Source of the DNA: an uncultured Hungatella sp.
GTDB lineage: Bacteria; Bacillota; Clostridia; Lachnospirales; Lachnospiraceae
Direction of reading: 5' to 3'
Length of the DNA: 5,907 nt
Assembly (NCBI GenBank): GCA_959018155.1
Contig: CAUEKH010000178.1
Span: forward strand, 1-5,907
Part shown: in pieces, positions 1-4,982 of the stretch
Layout: each line of letters starts with the position of its first letter
Position numbering within the stretch: position 1 is the stretch's first letter
Made by a program: the position numbers and the translations under genes
Notes under the pieces: generated by a model
The model's input: only the letters and a program-made list of their open reading frames with translations
Databases searched by the model: none
What the model was told of the DNA's origin: nothing

Positions 1-270
1 GGCATACGCTATCACCTTATAGTAATCATCTATCGCCAGAGTGTCCCCCGGACTTTTATACTCCATGATATTATACTTGCTGAAAATCTCCCCGATAAAA
101 CTTTTAATCGGCGTACCTGCCTCAGACTTTTTCACCAGTAAATCAATCTGGAGAGGCTTTTTTGTCAAATTTCTCTCCCGTTCAAATACCAGCCTGCCAC
201 AATCCTCACCAAATTCGGCACGGATGGCAGCATAAAATCCGGGATGCCACTGTAGTACTTCCTTCCCCAT
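1..270 (-). CDS. PD-(D/E)XK nuclease-like protein, N-terminal 90 residues (cut by window edge)
   Basis: Only the first 90 codons are visible; the gene continues past position 1. The protein opens with MGKEVLQWHPGFYAAIRAEF. It carries a spaced Asp and Glu-x-Lys pair typical of the PD-(D/E)XK fold: Asp43 in PLQIDLLVKK, then Glu70 and Lys72 in MEYKSPGDTLAIDDYYK. From memory of the family, this opening (QWHPGFYAA, then EYKSP, then a DDYYKV-like stretch) belongs to a group abundant in gut Clostridia, often mislabelled '3-isopropylmalate dehydrogenase' in databases. Its real role is unknown; relation to the Rpn/transposase-type PD-(D/E)XK proteins is plausible. The start at 270 is supported by AGGAG at 276-280, five bases upstream. 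It is a separate transcription unit from the minus-strand gene ending at 588. Family call fairly sure, function unsure. Confidence 0.75.
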   Translation of the reverse strand, partial: MGKEVLQWHPGFYAAIRAEFGEDCGRLVFERERNLTKKPLQIDLLVKKSEAGTPIKSFIGEIFSKYNIMEYKSPGDTLAIDDYYKVIAYA

Positions 271-283
271 TTTCTCTCCTTTT

Positions 284-312
284 ATTATATTTTATTCATT
301 TCTCAAATGCAA
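284..312 (-). promoter_or_regulatory. Sigma-A type promoter for the PD-(D/E)XK gene
   Basis: Read on the minus strand, TTGCAT (307-312) is followed after exactly 17 bases by a perfect TATAAT (284-289). The predicted start point, about seven bases further on near 277, falls inside the AGGAG ribosome binding site at 276-280. The transcript would therefore have a leader of only about 5-10 bases. Either initiation is slightly upstream of the usual position, or the message is nearly leaderless, or a further upstream promoter contributes. Confidence 0.6.
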
Positions 313-493
313 GAGATGCAGGTCTAAGTTCCCATTATTTTGGTGAAAATTTTAGCCGAACCGGCCACTGACCACTTTTTGTGGTAAGAATCTGCGGGAA
401 TGAATTTCCCGATTGATATTTGAATTATATCAGGTTTAAAGCAGAATTACAATCCTTATGTGATGGATTTCATAATTGATATCAACTCCAGTT
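313..493. other. Intergenic stretch with three very small palindromes
   Basis: No coding sequence is supported here. It is AT-rich and holds three weak inverted repeats: GCCG-AAC-CGGC near 354-364, ACCAC-TTTTT-GTGGT at 371-385, and CGGGAA-TGAAT-TTCCCG at 395-411. Each stem is 4-6 bp and none has a convincing U-tract in either direction. They could be minor structural or protein-binding sites, or chance. Read on the minus strand, the stretch separates the end of the HAD-NUDIX unit from the promoter of the PD-(D/E)XK gene. Confidence 0.35.
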
Positions 494-516
494 ACTGTTC
501 ACACTGTATGAACAGT
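494..516. repeat. Perfect 8-bp inverted repeat (stem-loop)
   Basis: ACTGTTCA at 494-501 and TGAACAGT at 509-516 are perfect complements separated by a 7-base loop (CACTGTA). There is no U-tract on either strand, so it is not a standard intrinsic terminator. It lies only five bases from the larger stem-loop at 522-567, both beyond the stop of the minus-strand HAD-NUDIX gene. It could stabilise the 3' end of that message or be a dyad for a DNA-binding protein. Confidence 0.5.
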
Positions 517-521
517 CCCCC

Positions 522-567
522 GAGTCCTGCGGCTCTCTTCTTCCCATTTCTTCCTGCCACAGGACTC
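522..567 (-). terminator. Stem-loop downstream of the HAD-NUDIX gene; possible terminator without U-tract
   Basis: On the minus strand, GAGTCCTGTGGC (556-567) pairs with GCCGCAGGACTC (522-533), giving a 12-bp stem with one G-U pair and a 22-base, purine-rich loop. On the plus strand the same position is a C-A mismatch, so the fold favours the minus-strand transcript. It begins about 20 bases after the gene's stop at 588-590. The stem is followed by a G-run, not a U-run, so intrinsic termination is uncertain; a 3'-end stabiliser or processed end is equally possible. Confidence 0.4.
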
Positions 568-587
568 TGCGCTGTTACTAACTGCCA

Positions 588-1838
588 TCAGTCAAACACC
601 GGCTGCCAGTTCTTGTCCCGATACGCCTCGAAACACAGTTCAATCTGTTCTTTTGTCACCTTATCTTCTGACAGAGCGGGCAGTTCTTCGGGAGAGAACC
701 AGCCGCTTTCCACGGTCTCTATGTTTTCCTTAAATGCCCCGTCCACAAGCCCGCAGAGGAAAAATACCTTACAGATTCCATAGGCATAAAGCGGACGGTT
801 ATGGAGATTCCTGTCCTGAACGGCAACCATGCGAAGCGGAACGACAGACAGACCGGCTTCCTCCCACGTCTCCTTTACCGCATTCCGGCCAACCGTCTCA
901 TTGACATCAACCCAGCCGCCGGGCATAGACCATCTTCCGTCCCCTTCTTTCACAAGAAGGATTTTTCCGTCTTCAATAACCGCTGCTCTGGTGTCCAGCT
1001 TTGGCGTCTGGAAACCAGTCTCGCTGCAGAAGAGATCCGTAACCCGTTCCCTGGAAAGACCTGTGTACTCCTCCATGATCTCCGCCGACATTTCCCTGAT
1101 TCTCTCGAACCGTTCCAGATCGTATTTATCCTTCGTATAGGTAATTCCGGCCTGGGCAATAAACTGAAGTTCCATGGCCCAGGAAAGCCATTTTTTTCCT
1201 GTCTCCTGCATGTTAAGCCGTTCCAGGGCAGGCAGAACCGATGCCGGGGATTGAAAATAGTAATCGGCATGGATGTGTTTCACGGAATTGGCGCCCCACA
1301 GAGCCAGGGCACAGTCCGCGCCTGCTGCTTTCGCGCACTCCATATCGTACTTACTGTCACCGATATAGAGAACCTCACTCTTTTCCGCCTTCGCCCGCTT
1401 CATATAACATTCCAGAGGTTCCCCATCCGGCTTGTGGCGGACGGTATCTTCCGCACAGACAGCGATGTCAAAATATTCAAGAATTCCAAATCTGGCAAAA
1501 TCATTCTGATATTCTTCCGCAATTCTCGATGTCACGATTCCAAGAGAATACCCCATTTCCTTCAGCTTCTTAAAAAGCGGTACCATTCCGTCAAACAGGC
1601 GGACGAACCCGGACATTTCCTGTAAATGGCAGACCCACCGCGCAAGAACCCGTTCTTTCTCGGGAATCCCAAGCAGCTCTAATGCCTTCATCCCGGTAAT
1701 CCCGAGACAGAAGTTCAGCTCGTCCGTCTCCTTTTTTATCCCTTCCTCCTCAAGTGTCGTCTGAAATGATTTCAGCACCGCCTCCTCCGTGTCGAGGATT
1801 GTCCCATCTACATCAAATACAATGTGTTTATATTTCAT
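588..1838 (-). CDS. HAD-type phosphatase fused to a NUDIX hydrolase, 416 residues
   Basis: Two enzymes lie in one chain. Residues 1-208 are a HAD phosphatase of the phosphoglycolate phosphatase/beta-phosphoglucomutase-like type: motif I FDVDGTILDT (nucleophile Asp9, general acid Asp11), motif II Thr103 in GIVTSR, motif III Lys136 in RHKPDGEP, motif IV GDSKYD with Asp161 and Asp165. Residues about 214-280 resemble the helical N-terminal domain (Nudix_N) that precedes some ADP-ribose or CDP-choline pyrophosphatases. Residues about 281-416 are NUDIX. The NUDIX box starts at Gly308, with Glu314, Lys322-Glu323 and Glu326-Glu327-Ala-Gly; the metal-binding glutamates are intact, but the usual Arg is Lys322 and the residue after Glu323 is Thr. 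A phosphohydrolase pair acting in sequence on a nucleotide derivative is inferred; substrate unknown. The ATG is preceded by GGAGG (1846-1850) at seven bases. Cytosolic, single-gene unit, divergent from the kinase operon. Confidence 0.88.
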   Translation of the reverse strand: MKYKHIVFDVDGTILDTEEAVLKSFQTTLEEEGIKKETDELNFCLGITGMKALELLGIPEKERVLARWVCHLQEMSGFVRLFDGMVPLFKKLKEMGYSLGIVTSRIAEEYQNDFARFGILEYFDIAVCAEDTVRHKPDGEPLECYMKRAKAEKSEVLYIGDSKYDMECAKAAGADCALALWGANSVKHIHADYYFQSPASVLPALERLNMQETGKKWLSWAMELQFIAQAGITYTKDKYDLERFERIREMSAEIMEEYTGLSRERVTDLFCSETGFQTPKLDTRAAVIEDGKILLVKEGDGRWSMPGGWVDVNETVGRNAVKETWEEAGLSVVPLRMVAVQDRNLHNRPLYAYGICKVFFLCGLVDGAFKENIETVESGWFSPEELPALSEDKVTKEQIELCFEAYRDKNWQPVFD

Positions 1839-1864
1839 TTAACCGCCTCCCATTCATTACATCT

Positions 1865-1893
1865 ATTTAATCACATTGTCTGCGACAGTACAA
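1865..1893 (-). promoter_or_regulatory. Probable extended -10 promoter for the HAD-NUDIX gene
   Basis: Read on the minus strand, TTGTAC (1888-1893) is followed after 17 bases by TTAAAT (1865-1870), which is directly preceded by TGA, an extended -10 signature. Each hexamer is a modest match to consensus (three and four of six). The leader would be about 20 bases and includes the GGAGG ribosome binding site. The -35 and spacer coincide with an imperfect dyad (TTGTCTG-CGA-CAGTACAA, 1876-1893) that could be an operator. Confidence 0.4.
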
Positions 1894-1929
1894 GAAAAAT
1901 ACGTAAAAATAGTAATACTGGCGAAGATA

Positions 1930-1938
1930 TGATATACT
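1930..1938 (+). promoter_or_regulatory. Probable extended -10 promoter for the kinase-regulator-sensor operon
   Basis: TGATATACT at 1930-1938 is an extended -10 element (TG, one base, TATACT). No good -35 is seen 17-18 bases upstream (TAGTAA or ATAGTA), which fits an extended -10 promoter or one needing an activator. The start point would be near 1945, giving a leader of about 50 bases. A direct repeat, ATACTGG, occurs at 1915-1921 and 1934-1940, 19 bases apart, and could be a response-regulator site. Confidence 0.45.
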
Positions 1939-1996
1939 GGAAACAACATCAAAATCTTTTTCCATTCTATTCACAACCCAACGGAGGAACCCCTGT

Positions 1997-2935
1997 ATGG
2001 TAACAATCGCAATCGACACTGTTCAGTTTCATTTAAAAGAGTATCACGATTTCACATGGTTAAAGTCGCTGGGACGCGTTTTCTCTGTCTTTGAGGAAAA
2101 TGATTCCGGCAATATCAGCTTCGGCGTATCGAGGGGAACGAACCGATACTTTGTAAAAGCCGCCGGTTTAAAGACCAGCCATGCGGTACTTCCCCCTGAA
2201 AATGCAATCCAATGTTTAAAGCGCGCAGTAAAAGTCTATGAAGATATCCGGCACCCAAACTTGATTGAACTGACGGAACATCGCGCGGTGGATGATATCT
2301 ATATCGCCATTTTCAAGTGGGTTGACGGAGAATGTCTGTATGATCACTGGAACTTTGCAAAATATACCGGAAACCCACAGCTAAAATCACCGGCTGTAAG
2401 ATTCCGGACGCTGCCTGTGGAAAAGCGTTTAAAATCCGCAGAGGTCCTGTTCTCCTTTCTCGCTGCCGCCGCAGCCTGCGGCTACACTGCGATTGATTTT
2501 TACGACGGAAGTATTATCTACGATTTTAAAACGGATACCACAACGATCTGCGATATTGATTTGTTTCGAAAAAATCCTGTTTTTAATGATATGGGTGAGA
2601 ATTTCTGGGGAAGCAGACGGCTGAAATCACCGGAAGAGTACAAACTTCATGCCCCTGTTGATGAACGGACAAACGTGTTTACCTTAGGCGCACTGCTTTT
2701 CCATATTTTCGGCAGCTACTCCCGGGAAGAATTGAACGAAATCTGTCGAAAGAGCGCATTTGTACCCTGCGCCCGCGAAAACTGGCAGTTAAATGAGGCA
2801 GCTTACCGCGCCGCACAAAAAGCTGTTTTATCTGACAGAAACGAGCGTTATTCCACCATTGAAGAATTTCATACAGCCTGGAACCGCGCTCTGACCGACA
2901 AAGGAAAGGATCAATCATGTATTACGACTGTTTAA
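1997..2935 (+). CDS. Atypical Hanks-type (Ser/Thr) protein kinase homologue, 312 residues
   Basis: A soluble single-domain kinase fold with no membrane segment and no PASTA repeats. A glycine-rich loop lies near residues 38-44 (GNISFGV), the VAIK-type Lys is Lys54 (RYFVKAAG), and RHPNLIEL (85-92) matches the conserved HPNIV strand. The catalytic loop reads AIDFYDGSII with Asp167 kept, but His-Arg are Ala-Ile, Lys is Tyr169 and Asn is Ser172. DFG is DID (186-188). SPEE (211-214) stands for APE, DERTNVFTLG (222-231) for subdomain IX with its inner Asp as Asn226, and Arg284 is kept in DRNERYSTIEEF. Activity is therefore uncertain: it may be a divergent kinase or a pseudokinase. GGAGGA (1983-1988) sits eight bases before the ATG. 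It overlaps the response regulator gene by 19 bases, so it probably acts with that two-component system. Fold confident, role inferred. Confidence 0.8.
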   Translation: MVTIAIDTVQFHLKEYHDFTWLKSLGRVFSVFEENDSGNISFGVSRGTNRYFVKAAGLKTSHAVLPPENAIQCLKRAVKVYEDIRHPNLIELTEHRAVDDIYIAIFKWVDGECLYDHWNFAKYTGNPQLKSPAVRFRTLPVEKRLKSAEVLFSFLAAAAACGYTAIDFYDGSIIYDFKTDTTTICDIDLFRKNPVFNDMGENFWGSRRLKSPEEYKLHAPVDERTNVFTLGALLFHIFGSYSREELNEICRKSAFVPCARENWQLNEAAYRAAQKAVLSDRNERYSTIEEFHTAWNRALTDKGKDQSCITTV

Positions 2936-3612
2936 TCGTGGACGACGAACTGCCGGCAGCTCAGTCCACCGCTGAATATTTTAATCTGTTTGAGGTGCCA
3001 AGCGCCTACGTGACTTCCTACGGGGAATGTCTTGAATTTCTGAAAAATAACGACGTCTCCCTTCTCCTTCTCGACATCAATTTAGGGGAACAGTCCGGCT
3101 TTTCCCTCTGTAAAAAGCTGCGGGAACAGTCCGATATCCCGATTCTGTTCATCAGCGCCAGGAGCAGCGACGATGATATTTTAACTGCCTTAAATATCGG
3201 AGGCGATGATTATATCACGAAGCCCTATACGTTAAGTATTCTCCTGGCCAAGGTGAAGGCGGTGCTGAAGCGCTGTTCCGGTTCCAGGGAGAAAGAGATG
3301 AATCGAATCACGATTGATCATGTGGAGATTGATTTAGATGGCCATAAGGTATCAGTCGCCGGAAAGCCGGTTCGTTTAAAAGAGATGGAATTCCGCCTGC
3401 TGGTCTATCTGGCGCAGAATCAGGGGCGGGTAATCACAAAGGAGGAACTGCTTGGCAGCGTGTGGCCCGATCCTTTTGTGGGGGAAGGGACGCTTTCCGT
3501 CCACATCCGCCATTTAAGAGAGAAAATAGAGAAGGATCCCAACCACCCGGCCCTGATTATAACGGTCTGGGGAACGGGCTACCGCATGGAAAATGGAGTT
3601 TCCTATGATTAG
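2917..3612 (+). CDS. OmpR/PhoB-family response regulator, 231 residues
   Basis: A full-length DNA-binding response regulator. Residues 1-120 form the receiver: acidic pair Asp9-Asp10 (LIVDDE), phosphoacceptor Asp53 (LLLLDINLGEQSG), switch Ser80 (LFISAR), Tyr99 and Lys102 (GDDYITKPY). Residues about 128-226 form the winged helix: RLKEMEFRLLVYLAQNQGR, the ITKEELLGSVWP helix, the recognition helix TLSVHIRHLREKI, and the wing VWGTGYRM, where the common Arg (VRGVGYR) is Trp. Phosphorylated by the downstream sensor kinase, it should bind direct-repeat DNA and control transcription; the targets are not visible. The ATG lies inside the end of the kinase gene, with AAAGGA (2905-2910) six bases upstream, suggesting coupled translation. 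Its stop overlaps the start of the histidine kinase gene. Confidence 0.95.
   Translation: MYYDCLIVDDELPAAQSTAEYFNLFEVPSAYVTSYGECLEFLKNNDVSLLLLDINLGEQSGFSLCKKLREQSDIPILFISARSSDDDILTALNIGGDDYITKPYTLSILLAKVKAVLKRCSGSREKEMNRITIDHVEIDLDGHKVSVAGKPVRLKEMEFRLLVYLAQNQGRVITKEELLGSVWPDPFVGEGTLSVHIRHLREKIEKDPNHPALIITVWGTGYRMENGVSYD
3594..3598 (+). promoter_or_regulatory. Ribosome binding site deciding the histidine kinase start
   Basis: TGGAG lies six bases before the ATG at 3605. An earlier in-frame ATG at 3593 would place the start inside this site, with only GGA two bases upstream of it. The later start is therefore preferred and gives the usual basic MIRKR opening before the first membrane helix. 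Confidence 0.65.
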
Positions 3613-4882
3613 AAAACGATGGCTGCTGTTAATTTTTATTCTGTATCTGGGCGCCGGCGGCCTCTTTGCAGCCGGGATTTGGTCCGCCTTAAAGGCGCCT
3701 GCTGCCGACATTTCGCTGGTAAACCGTATGGTAAGGCAGACAGAGGAAAACTGGGGGACGGGAAATTTCTCTTCCCTGGATTCCGGCCCTTATGAGTATA
3801 CGGTAATCGACAGGGATGGAGCGGTGCTCTATCAGTCGCTGCCCGGCATTCCCACCACCATTTTCGATGCGGTGCGGGAACATGAAATCTGCCTCGATGT
3901 GATGGCAGACCATTCCGTCGCCGGCAGGCTTCTCATTTTTACCGGTTACCAGGAGGCGCTGAAAAGCCGAAGAAAGGGCCTGGCGGCAATGGCCATTTTT
4001 ATTCTGCTTCTCCTTCCTCTTCCCTTCCTCCTCCACACCTGTCTGCTTAACAGGAGGATTCTCAAACCCTTCCGGGAAATGAATGATTTCGCCAGGCATA
4101 TCGCTGCCGGCAATTTAGATTTCCCGCTGCCCATGGATAAAAGCCATGTATTCGGCGCTTTCACCGAAAGCTTTGATCTGATGAGGGAACAGCTTAGAGA
4201 GGCAAGGCAGAAAGAGGCAGAGGCAAACAGAAGTAAAAAAGAACTGACAGCGTCTTTAAGCCACGATATTAAAACGCCGGTGGCCTCCATCAAGCTGACA
4301 AGCGAGCTGATGCTGGTCACGGAGAGTGACAGCGGTCGCAGACAGAAATTACAGACCATTTACCAGAAATCAGAGCAGATAGACAGTCTCATCAACAACA
4401 TGCTTCAGGCTTCCCTGGAGGAGTTGGGGGAATTAAAGGTACAGCCCGCCGAAGAGACCAGCCAGAAGCTCAGAGAAGTGATTCTGGAGGCGGACTATGA
4501 GTCACGCGTAGAACCGTTCCAGATTCCGGGCTGCATCCTGTATATGGATATTTTCCGCATGGAACAGGTGGTCGGCAATCTCATCAACAACGCGTATAAA
4601 TACGCGGGCACCGCAATTATAGTTGACGCCGAGGTCACAGCCGAGGACCTGCGGCTGGAATTTAAGGACTACGGAAAAGGAGTCCCAAAAGAGGAACTCC
4701 CTTATGTGTTCAACAAATTTTACCGTGGAAATCAGTCTGGAAAGACGGCGGAAGGTTCCGGACTCGGCCTCTACATCGCCCGCAATTTAATGGAAAAAAT
4801 GGGCGGAGGCATCGAATGTTTTAACCGGGTGGACGGGTTTTCTGTCGTATTATATATTCCGCTGTATCACCCGGGGCTGTAG
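3605..4882 (+). CDS. Two-transmembrane sensor histidine kinase, 425 residues
   Basis: A membrane sensor that autophosphorylates and passes phosphate to the preceding response regulator. Residues 1-5 are basic (MIRKR) and TM1 is about 6-26. An extracytoplasmic region of about 98 residues follows, with a Cache/PAS-like strand pattern (YTVIDRDGAVLYQS). TM2 is about 125-147 and is very hydrophobic (AIFILLLLPLPFLL). A HAMP-like linker lies at about 148-200, then the HisKA helix with phosphoacceptor His220 in SLSHDIKTPVASIK. The HATPase_c domain shows the N box (NLINNAYKYA, 324-333), G1 (Asp355, DYGKGV), F box (YVFNKFYRG) and G2 (GSGLGLYIA, 384-392). All catalytic motifs are intact. The start overlaps the regulator stop by eight bases (ATGATTAG). 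The signal is unknown; the type resembles envelope-stress or antimicrobial-peptide sensors, but no ABC transporter is adjacent. Confidence 0.95.
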   Translation: MIRKRWLLLIFILYLGAGGLFAAGIWSALKAPAADISLVNRMVRQTEENWGTGNFSSLDSGPYEYTVIDRDGAVLYQSLPGIPTTIFDAVREHEICLDVMADHSVAGRLLIFTGYQEALKSRRKGLAAMAIFILLLLPLPFLLHTCLLNRRILKPFREMNDFARHIAAGNLDFPLPMDKSHVFGAFTESFDLMREQLREARQKEAEANRSKKELTASLSHDIKTPVASIKLTSELMLVTESDSGRRQKLQTIYQKSEQIDSLINNMLQASLEELGELKVQPAEETSQKLREVILEADYESRVEPFQIPGCILYMDIFRMEQVVGNLINNAYKYAGTAIIVDAEVTAEDLRLEFKDYGKGVPKEELPYVFNKFYRGNQSGKTAEGSGLGLYIARNLMEKMGGGIECFNRVDGFSVVLYIPLYHPGL

Positions 4883-4890
4883 AGTCCCGG
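4871..4890 (+). terminator. Stem-loop across the histidine kinase stop codon
   Basis: CCGGGGCT (4871-4878) pairs with AGTCCCGG (4883-4890) over a 4-base loop (GTAG), with one G-U pair on the plus strand. The stop codon (4880-4882) sits in the loop. No U-tract follows, so it is more likely a stabilising or pausing structure than a complete intrinsic terminator. Confidence 0.4.
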
Positions 4891-4906
4891 CCTCCACCTC
4901 CCACCC

Positions 4907-4955
4907 GGGCCGATTGGAGAGAAACGCCTGTATTTCGTTGCTCTCTAACCGGCCC
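4907..4955. terminator. Long imperfect inverted repeat between convergent genes; possible bidirectional terminator
   Basis: GGGCCGATTGGAGAG (4907-4921) and CTCTCTAACCGGCCC (4941-4955) form a 15-base stem with one G-U pair and one A-C mismatch, whichever strand is transcribed. Inside the 19-base loop, AACG and CGTT can add four more pairs. The element lies between the 3' ends of two converging genes, the usual place for a bidirectional terminator. The nearest T-run (4973-4978, plus strand) is about 17 bases beyond the stem, too far for a textbook intrinsic terminator. Confidence 0.5.
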
Positions 4956-4982
4956 AGTCCTGTCTTACCGCATTTTTTCCCA

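Noticed and set aside
460..783. 107-codon plus-strand open frame
   Set aside because: Overlaps the end of the HAD-NUDIX gene and the two stem-loops; no ribosome binding site and a non-protein-like composition.
801..1625. 274-codon plus-strand open frame
   Set aside because: Entirely antisense to the HAD-NUDIX gene in codon register; the encoded protein has no recognisable motif, while the minus strand has two complete enzyme signatures.
1876..1893. SOS (LexA) box in the divergent spacer
   Set aside because: The dyad does not match the Gram-positive LexA consensus (GAAC, four bases, GTTC).
1997..2935. Aminoglycoside phosphotransferase as the identity of the kinase-like gene
   Set aside because: The RHPNLIEL, SPEE, DERTNVFTLG and DRNERYSTIEEF stretches follow Hanks-type protein kinase subdomains, and the APH catalytic motif (HGDxxxxN) is absent.
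3593..3604. Upstream ATG as the start of the histidine kinase
   Set aside because: No properly spaced ribosome binding site, whereas the ATG at 3605 has TGGAG six bases before it.
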